Below, one piece after another: positions 7,743-17,035 of a stretch of 64,000 nucleotides of DNA. The notes below the pieces were generated by a model that had not been told where the DNA came from, did no database searches, and worked only from the letters and a program-made list of their open reading frames with translations. Positions within the stretch are counted from its first letter, which is position 1; every line of letters starts with the position of its first letter. The DNA lies in contig JBAZTO010000008.1 in NCBI GenBank assembly GCA_041661865.1, positions 1 through 64,000 on the forward strand, written 5' to 3'. Made by a program: the position numbers and the translations under genes. This DNA is from JBAZTO01 sp041661865. Lineage in GTDB: Bacteria; Planctomycetota; Phycisphaerae; SM23-33.

Positions 7743-9035
7743 CTAGCGTTGCAGGAGCATGATAAAGAGAACGATGTTGAGCAGGACGCTGACGGCCAGG
7801 AAGGCCGAGAGAATGACCAGGGCGGTCATGTAGTTCCGCTCGTCCTTTTCCGGTTGGATCTGCTGGGCGGCGGCGGGCTGATACTTTTTCTTTTCGACCG
7901 GTGCGGGCTCTTCTTCCTGGGCTTCGGCGGTCAGGCCCTTGAGCACCTTTCCGTCGATCTGCCGACGAGCCTGAAGCGGCGGCTCGCCGCGTTGAATGGA
8001 CTCCAGGTCCAGCAGCAGGTCGGTGGTCGAGGCGTAGCGTTCGTCGCGGTCCTTGGCCATCATGACTTCGACGACCTCGCCCAGGCCCGCCGAGAGGCTG
8101 GTGTTGATGTGGTCGGGAGGAACCAGCGGCTCCTTGAGATGTTTGAGCATGACGGCCGAGGGCGTGGGGCCGTCGAAGGGCACGCGGCCGGTGACCAGGT
8201 GATACAGCGTCGCGCCCAGCGAGTAGATGTCCGCACGGAAGTCGATGTTGACCTCGCCGCGGATTTGCTCGGGGCTGATGTAGTACGGCGTGCCGAAGGC
8301 CCGGCCTGCCTCGGCCTGGGCGGCCTGGGCGTCGTTGGCCACGCGGGCCAGACCCATGTCGGCCAGCTTGACGATACCGCCTTCCTTGGTCACCATGATG
8401 TTCTTGGGCTTGACGTCACGGTGGATCAGCCCCTGCTTGTGGGCATGCTCCAGGGCGCGGCCGATCTGGATGATGACCCGCAAGGCCTCGGACTCGCTGA
8501 AAACCTTCTGGGCCAGCAACTCGTCGTGCAGCGTGTGGCCCTCGACATACTCCATGACGAAATAGTGGTAGCCGCCCGACTCGCCCACATCGATGGCCTG
8601 CACGATGTTGGCGTGGTTGAGCTTGGCCGCCGCCTTGCCTTCCTTATAGAACCGCTCGACATACTCGGGGCTGTTGGACATCTGGGGCGGCAGCACCTTG
8701 ATGGCCACCATGCGGTCGAGGCTCTCCTGCTTGGCCAGGTACACATGCGCCATGGCCCCGCTGCCCAGCCTGCGAATGAAGAAATATCCCGGTATGCCGT
8801 GGGCCCCGCGGGCCTCTTCGAGATTCTTCTTGATGCGGCCGATCTGGCTGTGCGTGACGACGCCTTTCTCGACGAGCAACTCAGCCAAGCTCCGCTCGTT
8901 GGCGTCCGCTGCCCGCACCTTCAATTCGCGGACCTGCTGAACCTCGGCTGCCGTGGCGAGTTTCTGCTCGACCACAAGCTTGCCCAGTTCAGTGTCCATT
9001 GAAGGATCCGAATTCCTGGACTTCTTGTCCGTCAT
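7743..9035 (-). CDS. Membrane-anchored Ser/Thr protein kinase (PknB-like)
   Basis: A 430-residue Hanks-type kinase. Residues 14-76 form a helical module with a LGxLLVE...T..Q pattern, like the N-terminal domain of GspE-type proteins; its role here is unknown. The kinase domain starts near residue 86 with the glycine loop GSGAMAHVYLAK and Lys113, then the catalytic loop HRDVKPKN (Asp207, Asn212) and DMG (Asp226) in place of DFG. A proline/charged linker follows. One transmembrane helix ends the protein (about 401-427) with almost nothing beyond it, so it is tail-anchored and has no external sensor. It lies 81 bp upstream of the STAS gene and may feed that switch. Confidence 0.9.
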   Translation of the reverse strand: MTDKKSRNSDPSMDTELGKLVVEQKLATAAEVQQVRELKVRAADANERSLAELLVEKGVVTHSQIGRIKKNLEEARGAHGIPGYFFIRRLGSGAMAHVYLAKQESLDRMVAIKVLPPQMSNSPEYVERFYKEGKAAAKLNHANIVQAIDVGESGGYHYFVMEYVEGHTLHDELLAQKVFSESEALRVIIQIGRALEHAHKQGLIHRDVKPKNIMVTKEGGIVKLADMGLARVANDAQAAQAEAGRAFGTPYYISPEQIRGEVNIDFRADIYSLGATLYHLVTGRVPFDGPTPSAVMLKHLKEPLVPPDHINTSLSAGLGEVVEVMMAKDRDERYASTTDLLLDLESIQRGEPPLQARRQIDGKVLKGLTAEAQEEEPAPVEKKKYQPAAAQQIQPEKDERNYMTALVILSAFLAVSVLLNIVLFIMLLQR

Positions 9036-9216
9036 CACTTGTGCCTTGGATGTGATTGGTGCGTCCTTCCACGGCGTCCTTGCGTAAGAAGATGCTAATC
9101 TTCCCGCATCAGGGTAAGCTCCCGTCAACGCCGGGGCAAGAGCGCCCCGATATTTTTTTCTTTCGCGCCTACCCGTTACTACGTATCTCGAAGCATCCTG
9201 GTTTCGCTATATCATC

Positions 9217-10227
9217 CTAGCGCCCGTACAGCCACGCCGGTTCCAGTTCGTCACCCAAACGCCCTCGGGCACGAGGGTCTGTCGCCAGGAAGCTACGAAC
9301 TTCCCAGCACAGGTGGCACTTGCCGGCATAACCGGGGCCGGGGACAAATCCGTACTCCCCGGCCAACTTCGCCAGCGCCACGGGCCCGCCGCGAACCAAT
9401 GTTCCCACGACAGGCCTGTTTGTATAATCGGCATTCAGGCGCTGCCATATTTCGGCAATTGTCCCCTGACATGCCTGCCCCAGCACCAGGCCCGCGCACG
9501 TGCCGGGCATGACACGCCCTTGCGGATCGACATGAACATGTCGAGACCGCAGCAGTGGCTCACCGCATGGATTATCGTCAAGTTCCTCGGGCCTCTTGAG
9601 TTGCAGATGGCACGCCACCGCCGCCGCCGCCCGTCCCACCCACCGGTCGCGTCCGGTGGCCGCGTAGGAGGCCAGCACCTCGGCCCTGCCGGCCTGATCG
9701 GCGGGAACCTCCCACGCGCCGGCCAGGCAGTCCAACCATCGCACCTGGACGCGGTGGGCCCCCAGGATCTGTTTGGCGATTTCCGCCAGCAGGACGGGCC
9801 GCTCCCGCGGGACAAACTGCTGGTGATACGGGTCGGCCGAGATCGTCAGCTTGCCCATGCCCGCTTCGTCCAGCGCCTCGATGCGCCGGCGGATCACGGC
9901 CTCGTCGGTCGCCCAGAAGGCGTTGGTCTCCACCTTTTCCAGGGGCCCCAGCCCCTCCTGCCTGGCGGCCCTGGCCAGGCCGATGAGCAACTCCCAGTTG
10001 CCGAACGGCTCGCCGCCGGAGAGGTGAATGCGACATCCATGCGGGCAAGCCGAGGACAGCGACCGCCAGTAGCCCAGGGCCTGCTCCAGGCTCATCCACT
10101 CGTTGCGATCCGGCGAGCAGCACAGGTAGCACGAGCTGCATCGGGCGTTGCACCAATAGGTCAGCATCAGTCCGGCGAAAGACCAGTGCTTCAGCGGCAT
10201 CGGTTTGGATCGATCCGGACGGGGCAT
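9217..10227 (-). CDS. Radical SAM protein
   Basis: A 336-residue radical SAM enzyme of unknown reaction. The cluster-binding motif is CNARCSSC (Cys26, Cys30, Cys33), followed by a Cys pair and the SAM-binding SGGEPF segment. A C-terminal stretch with GTCAG and GKCHLCWEV could bind an auxiliary iron-sulfur cluster, as in SPASM-type proteins, but the Cys set looks short. The ATG at 10227 lies directly after a TACAAT, so its message may have almost no leader; upstream starts to 10263 cannot be excluded. It is divergent from sppA. No peptide substrate gene was seen nearby. Confidence 0.82.
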   Translation of the reverse strand: MPRPDRSKPMPLKHWSFAGLMLTYWCNARCSSCYLCCSPDRNEWMSLEQALGYWRSLSSACPHGCRIHLSGGEPFGNWELLIGLARAARQEGLGPLEKVETNAFWATDEAVIRRRIEALDEAGMGKLTISADPYHQQFVPRERPVLLAEIAKQILGAHRVQVRWLDCLAGAWEVPADQAGRAEVLASYAATGRDRWVGRAAAAVACHLQLKRPEELDDNPCGEPLLRSRHVHVDPQGRVMPGTCAGLVLGQACQGTIAEIWQRLNADYTNRPVVGTLVRGGPVALAKLAGEYGFVPGPGYAGKCHLCWEVRSFLATDPRARGRLGDELEPAWLYGR

Positions 10228-10244
10228 GTTCCCATTGTAACCCT

Positions 10245-10273
10245 TTGCCCCGTCGCGACACAAACGCTACAAT
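10245..10273 (+). promoter_or_regulatory. Promoter of sppA
   Basis: TTGCCC (10245-10250) and TACAAT (10268-10273) are separated by 17 bases, about 31 bases upstream of the sppA ATG. The -10 matches the sigma-70 consensus at five of six positions and the -35 at four. Confidence 0.6.
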
Positions 10274-10303
10274 GCCTATTCCACAATCAAGGGAGTGTTG
10301 ACC

Positions 10304-12286
10304 ATGTTCACAAGAGGTCTTGCCAGGGCGTCTCTGATCGTTGCGGCGGCGTTGTTGTGCTCGTGGGCGGCCAGCGGAGCAGCCCCGCGGACAGCGGCGT
10401 CCCGGCCGGCGTCATCTCCATCCTCCGCGACGTCAAAACAGGTAGCCACCGCCTCGGCGCCTGCCTCGGCTCCTACGTCAGTCCCGGCCTCGGCCACGAC
10501 CAGGCGGACAGGCACGACGACCCAGGCGACGACGCTGCCGGCAGCCCGGAGAATCGGACACATCCGCCTTTCGGGCGAGATTTCCGACAGCCCCGAATCC
10601 TTCTCGCTCTTTGGCGACCTGTCGGGACAGATGACCTTGCGCGACTGGCTGGAGCGACTGGCCAAGGCGCGCAACGACGACAAGATCGTGGCTGTGGCGC
10701 TGGAGGTGGACTCCCCGTCCATGACGTGGGCGCAGGCCCAGGAACTGGCCGACGCGGTCGAGCGTCTCCAGGCCGCCAAGCCCGTCTATGCCTTCCTGTC
10801 CTCCGGGGACACCAAGGATTTCCTCGTCGCCTCAGCCGCCGGGAAGGTGACCATGGACCCTGCCGGCTCGCTCGAAATCACAGGGCTGGCCGGCGAGATG
10901 ATGTTCTTCCGCGACACGCTGGCCTGGCTGGGCATCGAGCCCCAGTTCATCCAGATCGGGCGGTTCAAAGGCGCCGCCGAGCCGATGACGGCCACCCAGC
11001 CCTCGGCGGAGTTGCAGCAGGTCTACGGCTGGCTGCTGGATGACCTGTATGCCCAGATGTGCGAACAGATCGCCCGCCAGCGCCACATCACCCAGGAACA
11101 AGCCGCCGCCGCCATCGACGCCGGGCCGCTCTCCGCCGGCAGCGCCAAGGAACATGCCCTCGTCGATCAACTCGTGGAAGGCGTCGATTGGCAGGACTTC
11201 GTCACGCAGAGCGTGTCCAGGAAAGGCGCCGCTGGCGGTGACGTGGAATGGGTCAGGAACTACGGCAGGAAGACCCGGGCCTCGGTGGACCTGTCCAACC
11301 CCTTCGCCCTGTTTCGCAGCCTGGCCGCTCCCAGCGAACAGGCGATTACCGACCCGACCATCGCGATCATCCACGTCGACGGGATGATCGTCTCGGGCGC
11401 CAGCGGCGAGGGGATGCTGTCGGACCGGCGAGTCGGCGACAGGACTCTGACGGCATGCCTCAAGAAGGTCGCCGAGGACGACCGCGTCAAGGCCGTCATC
11501 CTGCGGATCAATTCCCCGGGCGGCTCAGCCATCGCCAGCGAGCAGATCTACCAGGCCGTCCGGCGCTGCGCCGAGAAGAAGCCGGTAATCGCCAGCGTCT
11601 CGCAGATGGCCGCCAGCGGCGGATACTACATCGCCGTCGGGGCCAATCGCATCCTGGCTGATCCCGCCGCCCTCACCGGCAGCATCGGCGTCATCAGCGG
11701 CAAGCTGGCCTTCAGCGACCTGCTGGGCAAGCTCAAGATCAGCCGCTACGAGATGACCCGCGGCAAGAACGCCGGCATGTGGCTGACCCGCCCCTGGAAC
11801 GCCCGCGAACAGGAGATCATCCGCTCGCTGGCCCAGCAGACCTATGAACTCTTCGTCCGCCGCGTCGCCCAGAGCCGCGCCGGCAAGATCAAGAGCATGG
11901 ACGCCGTCGCCCAAGGCCGCGTCTTCACCGCTCGCCAGGCCGTCGAGAACGGCCTGATCGACGGCATCGGCGGCATGCGGGAGGCGATGGCCGCCGCACA
12001 GAGTGCCGCCCACACGCCGCGCTGCCGCTTCGTCACGCTGCCGCGCCCGCGGACGCTGATGGACCTGCTGGGCGGCGAGGGCGGCGCCGACAGCGATGAT
12101 GGAGTGGAGTTCTCCTCGCCGCTCAGCGGCCAACTCTCACTGCTTCAACTGGCCGCCGGGAGCCCGCTGGCCTCGACCCCGCTGGTCAAGGACAGCGGCC
12201 TGGCCTACCTGCTGAACCTGGCCGACCTGATGGGCCGCGAGAGAGTGCTGGCGGCCGTCCCCTACTACTTCGCGCTCCACCCATAG
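10304..12286 (+). CDS. sppA: Signal peptide peptidase SppA, long form
   Basis: A 660-residue S49-family membrane protease that degrades cleaved signal peptides in the cell envelope. The length fits the two-domain 67K type. An N-terminal hydrophobic segment is followed by an Ala/Ser/Thr/Pro-rich linker. The catalytic dyad is split between the domains as in E. coli SppA: Lys222 in RFKGAAEP (first domain) and Ser438 in AASGGYY (second domain). ATG at 10304 has GGGAG nine bases upstream. A gene for a GGCT fusion protein starts seven bases after the stop, so the two are probably cotranscribed. Confidence 0.93.
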   Translation: MFTRGLARASLIVAAALLCSWAASGAAPRTAASRPASSPSSATSKQVATASAPASAPTSVPASATTRRTGTTTQATTLPAARRIGHIRLSGEISDSPESFSLFGDLSGQMTLRDWLERLAKARNDDKIVAVALEVDSPSMTWAQAQELADAVERLQAAKPVYAFLSSGDTKDFLVASAAGKVTMDPAGSLEITGLAGEMMFFRDTLAWLGIEPQFIQIGRFKGAAEPMTATQPSAELQQVYGWLLDDLYAQMCEQIARQRHITQEQAAAAIDAGPLSAGSAKEHALVDQLVEGVDWQDFVTQSVSRKGAAGGDVEWVRNYGRKTRASVDLSNPFALFRSLAAPSEQAITDPTIAIIHVDGMIVSGASGEGMLSDRRVGDRTLTACLKKVAEDDRVKAVILRINSPGGSAIASEQIYQAVRRCAEKKPVIASVSQMAASGGYYIAVGANRILADPAALTGSIGVISGKLAFSDLLGKLKISRYEMTRGKNAGMWLTRPWNAREQEIIRSLAQQTYELFVRRVAQSRAGKIKSMDAVAQGRVFTARQAVENGLIDGIGGMREAMAAAQSAAHTPRCRFVTLPRPRTLMDLLGGEGGADSDDGVEFSSPLSGQLSLLQLAAGSPLASTPLVKDSGLAYLLNLADLMGRERVLAAVPYYFALHP

Positions 12287-12292
12287 GCCTTG

Positions 12293-14227
12293 ATGGAACG
12301 TTCGGCTCACAATAAGCCCTTCAACCTGTTCGTCTACGGGACACTGATGAACCCGTCGGTCTTCCGCGCGGTGATCGGCAAGCGGCTGGTCATGCTCGCC
12401 GGCGACGCCGACGGTTTCGAGACGGTCTGGGCGCGGGAGGCCCTGCTCAGCGGCTACAAGCGGATCAGCCCCGACAGCACCTATCATTACGCCGTGCCCG
12501 ACGCGACCGGCTTCATCCGCGGCTACCTGATCGGCCCCCTGCCGGCCGAGGCCATGGCGGCCCTTCGCAAGTACGAGGGGCGGAACTATTCCCGCAAGAC
12601 CGTTCGCGTGCAGACGGCGGAGGGCTCGACCCGGGCCGTCGCGTTCATCGGCGACCTCAAGGCAATGGAGCATTCCTTCGGCTACGAGTTTCACGATCCC
12701 TTCAAGCAGGAGGTGCTGCTGAAGGAAAAGATCGGCGCCGCCCTGCTGGAGGCCGAGAAGGAACAGTTGCAGACCAGCGACCCGCTCAATCGCCGCGCGC
12801 TGGCGGAATTGCACGGCTCGATCATCCGCGACCTGTTCCGCCAGCATTTCGACGCCGGCGGCATCGGCGACTACGCCATCCGCCGCTCGTTGCGGGATGT
12901 GCCGCTGCCGAATTTCGCCCGCATCGCCGGCGACGCCGAAGCGCGGGCCCTGGCCCCCCATTATCTTTCGATGGTCATCCGGCAGGTCGTCCTCAACGAG
13001 ATCGAGGAGCGGATCTACCAGGAATTCCGCTACGAGCTGGACCACATCAGCCCCGGCTCGGAGTTTTACGACCGGACGCTCAGTTGCCTCTCAGCCCTGC
13101 GGCTGCTCAACGACCGGCTGGAGCAGATGGAGGCCCTGGTCGCCGCATGCCTGGCAGAGTTGAGCTTTCCGGCCCGGGGCCTGGTGGAGTACGTCCGCTG
13201 GGCCATCGGCGCCGCCGACGCTCTGTACGACGCCCAGGCCGCCCGCCAGGAAATCCACAACATCCGCACGCACATGGGCCGCGGCTGCGTGCCGCTGGGG
13301 GCCGAACTGGAGTTCTCCAACATCGGCCACGGCGTGATCCTCGATCCTCGCGGCCAGCGGCTCTGCGACCTGCGGTACGACGGGTTCCTGTACTTCACCG
13401 ACTTCGCCCTGGACGTGCTGACCTGGAAGCTCGGGGGCCACATCGACGACCATTACACCAAGACCTCGCACGCGCCGCGCCGCGGATTTTTCGAGCTGGC
13501 CCTGGGCAGCCTCTCGCTGGAGGCGGGCCTGTCCAAGCCCGTCACCGACGACCCGTGGGTGCTCAACCAGCTCATTCACCACTGCCGGCGATTCTATCTC
13601 ATTGCCCCCCACAGCCTGCACGTGACGCTCCAGATCCAGTCGCGGCGCAAGCCGGTCCTGGACCGCCCGCTGCCGGGCTCGCTGATGCGGTGCCTGTTCG
13701 CCCTGGCCGGCGACCCGACGCGCGACGAGAGCGGGGCCCTTCGCATCAACCGCCTCGTCGGCCAGGAGATCGCCCGCGACGACGAGGCCCCGCACATGCT
13801 GTTTTCGGAGGTCTCGCTGCGCCACAGCACCGGGGTCGAAGACACCACCGCCACCGTCGGCTCGCTTCGCGGCAGCGGCCGATACGTGCAGCAGTTCAAG
13901 TTTCTGCGCCTCTCGCCGCACCTGGACTACGAGCCGATCATCATGGCCCTGGTGGGATTGCAGATGTCGCTGGCCCCCGGGACGTTCCTGACGGCCTCGC
14001 AGTACGAAGCCAGTGCCCGCCACCGCAAGCTCTACCACGAGTTGATGGAATGGGGCAGCCGCCCCCGCCCCATCGCCGCCGGCGAGGTCGAGACGTTCCT
14101 GGGCTACGTCTACGACGGCCTGATGGTCGCCCAGGCCGGCCGCGGTGAGTTGAGCAAGGCCTACATCGCCTGGTCCCTCAGCCAACTCCGCGACATGCTG
14201 CGAACGTTCAACCAGATGGCGGAATAA
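12293..14227 (+). CDS. GGCT-like domain fused to a possible amidoligase-like domain
   Basis: A 644-residue protein. Residues 10-120 are a gamma-glutamylcyclotransferase/AIG2-like domain: substrate loop FVYGTLM and the catalytic-type glutamate in KYEGRNYSRKTVRV. The remaining 500 residues are not a family I can name with confidence. They include GAELEFSN near residue 335, a Trp/Asp-rich DLRYDGFLYF stretch and SLHVTLQI near 440, which recall the E-x-E strand and HVH-type motif of glutamine-synthetase-fold carboxylate-amine ligases. Such ligases are known to be encoded near GGCT-like genes, so a fusion that makes and cleaves gamma-glutamyl-type bonds is plausible. Its start is seven bases after the sppA stop. 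Confidence 0.6.
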   Translation: MERSAHNKPFNLFVYGTLMNPSVFRAVIGKRLVMLAGDADGFETVWAREALLSGYKRISPDSTYHYAVPDATGFIRGYLIGPLPAEAMAALRKYEGRNYSRKTVRVQTAEGSTRAVAFIGDLKAMEHSFGYEFHDPFKQEVLLKEKIGAALLEAEKEQLQTSDPLNRRALAELHGSIIRDLFRQHFDAGGIGDYAIRRSLRDVPLPNFARIAGDAEARALAPHYLSMVIRQVVLNEIEERIYQEFRYELDHISPGSEFYDRTLSCLSALRLLNDRLEQMEALVAACLAELSFPARGLVEYVRWAIGAADALYDAQAARQEIHNIRTHMGRGCVPLGAELEFSNIGHGVILDPRGQRLCDLRYDGFLYFTDFALDVLTWKLGGHIDDHYTKTSHAPRRGFFELALGSLSLEAGLSKPVTDDPWVLNQLIHHCRRFYLIAPHSLHVTLQIQSRRKPVLDRPLPGSLMRCLFALAGDPTRDESGALRINRLVGQEIARDDEAPHMLFSEVSLRHSTGVEDTTATVGSLRGSGRYVQQFKFLRLSPHLDYEPIIMALVGLQMSLAPGTFLTASQYEASARHRKLYHELMEWGSRPRPIAAGEVETFLGYVYDGLMVAQAGRGELSKAYIAWSLSQLRDMLRTFNQMAE

Positions 14228-14370
14228 GGGGATCTAACAAAACATCGTAGCACGGGCGTCTCGCCCGTGAGTCGCATGGCCATCTTGGCCATGTTCTTCG
14301 GAATTTGCACGGGCGGGACGCCCGTGATACTCATGGGCAAGATGCCCATGCTACGTTTTGTTAGAGTCCC
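14228..14370. repeat. 143-bp palindromic element, copy A
   Basis: Terminal inverted repeats of 16 bases (GGGGATCTAACAAAAC left; the right end is the reverse complement of GGGACTCTAACAAAAC) enclose four hairpins. They are CACGGGCGTCTCGCCCGTG, CATGGCCATCTTGGCCATG, CACGGGCGGGACGCCCGTG and CATGGGCAAGATGCCCATG. It starts at the base after the preceding gene's stop. A near-identical copy of the same length lies inverted at 46971-47113. It contains no gene. Confidence 0.9.
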
Positions 14371-14387
14371 TAAGAAGGACGCAACGC

Positions 14388-14470
14388 GACACAGAGGCAC
14401 AGAGACGCAGAGATACAGACAAAGCAGAATCATCCGTTCTTCTCTGTCTCTCTGTGCCTCTGTGTGTGTT
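14388..14470. repeat. Inverted pair of CACAGAG-type tandem arrays
   Basis: About four units of an eight-base motif (ACACAGAG, GCACAGAG, ACGCAGAG) at 14388-14419 are followed after 20 bp by the inverted array (CTCTGTCT, CTCTGTGC, CTCTGTGT) at 14439-14470. The arms can fold into a long imperfect hairpin. The same architecture with a nine-base unit occurs at 54074-54184. Confidence 0.75.
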
Positions 14471-14490
14471 GTTGATTCCGGTGCTTTCGG

Positions 14491-15009
14491 CTAAGACAGC
14501 GCCTTGATGACCGCCTGGCAGAAGGCCGGCAGGTCGTCGGGCCTGCGAGCGGTGATGAGCTTTCCGTCCACCACGCACTCCTGGTCAACCCAGTTGGCCC
14601 CGGCGTTGATCATGTCGTGCTTGATGGCGATGAAACTGGTGGCCTTCTTGCCGCGGAGCGCGTCGGTGCAGCAGAGCATCCAGCCGCCATGGCAGATGGC
14701 TGCCAGCACGATGCCGGCCTTGGCGGCCTCCTGGATGAAGCGGATCATCGCGTCGCTGCGCCGCATGAAGTCCGGACACCAGCCGCCGGGCACGACCACC
14801 GCGTCGAAGTCTCCGCCGCGCACGTCGGCCGCAGCCACATCGGACTTGCACGGGTAACCGAGCTTGGAGGGGTACTCCTCGCCCGCCTTGGCCGCGACCC
14901 GTACCACCTGCGCCCCCTCTTCCTTCAGCCGGTAGTAGGGATACCAGACTTCCAACTCCTGGTATTCCCGGTCGAGCATGAGGGCGATTTTCTTGCCGGC
15001 AAGTTTCAT
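14491..15009 (-). CDS. DJ-1/PfpI-family protein
   Basis: A 172-residue single-domain class I glutamine amidotransferase-like protein. The nucleophile elbow AICHGGW carries the reactive Cys, and VVPGGWCPD lies at the oxyanion side, as in PfpI/YhbO proteins, which have been linked to protease, deglycase or stress-protection activity. The start at 15009 (MKLAGKKIAL) has AAGGGAG seven bases upstream. It is in the same direction as leuA and 87 bp beyond it, with a GGTAA hairpin repeat between them. The substrate cannot be told from sequence. Confidence 0.87.
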   Translation of the reverse strand: MKLAGKKIALMLDREYQELEVWYPYYRLKEEGAQVVRVAAKAGEEYPSKLGYPCKSDVAAADVRGGDFDAVVVPGGWCPDFMRRSDAMIRFIQEAAKAGIVLAAICHGGWMLCCTDALRGKKATSFIAIKHDMINAGANWVDQECVVDGKLITARRPDDLPAFCQAVIKALS

Positions 15010-15059
15010 GATCGTTCTCCCTTCGCTTGTAGGTCGCGCATACTTGCACGAGGGTTGAA

Positions 15060-15088
15060 GATCCCGCGGGCTGGTAAGCACGCCCTAC
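15060..15088. repeat. Dispersed GCACGCCCTAC hairpin
   Basis: GATCCCGCGGGCTGGTAAGC followed by ACGCCCTAC is a slightly decayed copy of the element at 753-781, which has the same TGGTAA loop. It lies between leuA and the PfpI gene. Confidence 0.65.
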
Positions 15089-15096
15089 GCAAAATC

Positions 15097-16806
15097 CTAC
15101 TTGGCCTTCTTCCCGCCGGATTTCTTTCGCGACATGCGGTTCAGTGCGGCCACGATGGCCCGCACGGCCGCCTGGTCGATGTTCGTGTCGATGCCCACGC
15201 CGTAGAGCGTCTGGCCGCTGTCCATCTTCAGCGGCACATACGCCACGGCCACGGCCTCGGCGCCCTTGCCCAGTGCCTGTTCATCGTAGTCCTCGATGCC
15301 GTAGCCCGACACGCCCAGCGTCTTCATGGCGTGCATGAAGGCCGAGATCGGCCCGTTGCCGTCGGCCGAGACGGTCTTTTCCTCGCCGTTGACCCTGATC
15401 TTCAGTTCGCCATGAATCTGCGTGGGGTCGTTTTCATCCGGGCGCGGCCAGTAGCCGACCAGCTCGTACGGCCCGGCCGGGCGAACGAACTCGTCGCGGA
15501 ACACCTGGTGTACCTCGCCGGCCATCAGCTCGCGGGCAACCTTGTCAGAGAACTTCTGCACCGCCTCGCCGATCTCCGGGTGCATGGCCTTGGGGGTCTT
15601 AAGGCCGTAATCCTGCTCCAGCACCCACGCCACGCCGCCCTTGCCGCTCTGGGCGTTGATGCGGATCAGCCGCTCGTACTTGCGGCCAACGTCGGCCGGG
15701 TCCACGTGCAGGTAGGGAACCTTCCATTGCACGCCGAACTTCTCGGGCGCCTCTTTGAGCTTGAGAAGGCCCTTGCGTATGGCGTCCTGGTGCGAGCCGC
15801 TGAACGCGGTGAACACGTACTCGCCCGCGTACGGCTGGCGATAGTACACGGGCATGCCCGTGAGCCGCTCGACGGTGCGGGCGATCCGCGGCAGGTCGGA
15901 GAAGTCCAGGCCTGTCTCGATGCCGCGCGAACGAAGATTGCCGGCCATCACCACCAGGTCCACGTTGCCTGTCCGCTCGCCGTGGCCAAAGAGGGTGCCT
16001 TCCACGCGATGCGCCCCGGCCAGCAGGGCCATTTCCGTGGCCGCCACCGCCATGCCCTGGTCGTTGTGGGAGTGAAGCGAAACAAGGATTTTGTCCATCG
16101 GCGCGAAGTGCCGGCAGAAGTACTCGATCATGTCGGCGTACTGGTTGGGCGGACGACGCTCCACGGTGGCCGGCAGGTTGAAGATCAGCGGCTTCTCGGC
16201 CGTGGCCTTGCCCCAGGTCTCGAACACCGCGCGGCAGACCTCGACGACAAAATCCGGATCGCTGTCGGTGAACTCCTCCGGCGAGAACTCCAGCCGGATG
16301 TCGCTATGGGGCATGCCGGCTGCGAGGTCGCGGGTCTGGGCGATGGACTTGACGACCAGGTCGAGTGTCTGCTTGCGGGACAGCCCGAATACCTGCCGCA
16401 TGTGCAGCTCGCTCGTGGCGCAGTAAAGGTGCACGATGCCGCGCGGTATGCCGGCCATCGACTCGAACGTGCGGCTGATGAGGTGCTCCCGGCATTGCGA
16501 AAGCCCCATGATCATCACGTCCCTGGGGATTTCGTTCTCCTCGATGAGCCGCCGGGTGAAGTCGAAGTCGTCCTGGCTGGCCGAGGGAAACGCCACCTCG
16601 ATATTCTTGATGCCGATGTCGCAAAGCAGGCGGAAGTATTCCAGCTTCTGTGCCGGGGTGAGCGGGTTTGGCAACGCCTGGTTGCCGTCCCGCAGGTCCA
16701 CCGAGCACCACTGGGGACTTTGCTGGATCGTGCGGCTGGGCCACTGACGATCCGGCAGATCGATCGCCGCAACCCGCCCGTATTTGGGCGCCTGTTTATC
16801 TGGCAT
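15097..16806 (-). CDS. leuA: 2-isopropylmalate synthase
   Basis: First committed enzyme of leucine synthesis: condenses acetyl-CoA with 2-ketoisovalerate. The 569-residue protein is of the longer LeuA subfamily. The HMGL-like TIM barrel opens with DLRDGNQAL (Arg39, Asp40), and the metal-binding LHSHNDQGM lies mid-protein. The C-terminal LeuA dimer/regulatory domain (GELKIRVNGEEKTVSADGNG) is present, so leucine feedback is likely. ATG at 16806 has GGAG eight bases upstream. Expression is very probably controlled by a leucine attenuator at 17036-17207, leaving a 229-base stretch between terminator and start. No other leu gene is adjacent. Confidence 0.95.
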   Translation of the reverse strand: MPDKQAPKYGRVAAIDLPDRQWPSRTIQQSPQWCSVDLRDGNQALPNPLTPAQKLEYFRLLCDIGIKNIEVAFPSASQDDFDFTRRLIEENEIPRDVMIMGLSQCREHLISRTFESMAGIPRGIVHLYCATSELHMRQVFGLSRKQTLDLVVKSIAQTRDLAAGMPHSDIRLEFSPEEFTDSDPDFVVEVCRAVFETWGKATAEKPLIFNLPATVERRPPNQYADMIEYFCRHFAPMDKILVSLHSHNDQGMAVAATEMALLAGAHRVEGTLFGHGERTGNVDLVVMAGNLRSRGIETGLDFSDLPRIARTVERLTGMPVYYRQPYAGEYVFTAFSGSHQDAIRKGLLKLKEAPEKFGVQWKVPYLHVDPADVGRKYERLIRINAQSGKGGVAWVLEQDYGLKTPKAMHPEIGEAVQKFSDKVARELMAGEVHQVFRDEFVRPAGPYELVGYWPRPDENDPTQIHGELKIRVNGEEKTVSADGNGPISAFMHAMKTLGVSGYGIEDYDEQALGKGAEAVAVAYVPLKMDSGQTLYGVGIDTNIDQAAVRAIVAALNRMSRKKSGGKKAK

Positions 16807-17035
16807 GTTAGTAACTCCAATTATCTGGGGTAATATCTTGTTGGTTTCTTTCCGGAAAATCCACATCAAAGCCTTGGCAGCACAGGCGTCTGGCCGGTGC
16901 TCGCCATAGCAGCATGTGGCCGGGACGAAGGCGCCCGGCACAGGTCTCCTTAAACCAACAAGGCCCAATTGTCCTGCAAGCGTTCATCGTTGACTTTCTC
17001 GCCGTCACGTCAAACCCGTCCGGCTGGATGGAGGC

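Noticed and set aside
9132..9159. Terminator-like hairpin CGGGGC-aagagc-GCCCCG followed by seven T
   Set aside because: It would act on the plus strand, but no plus-strand gene ends upstream. It may be chance or serve an unseen antisense RNA, so it is not listed as a terminator.
14617..16833. Long open frame of about 738 codons on the plus strand
   Set aside because: It is antisense to leuA, lacks any family motif and has low-complexity Arg/His/Val composition typical of mirror frames in GC-rich DNA.
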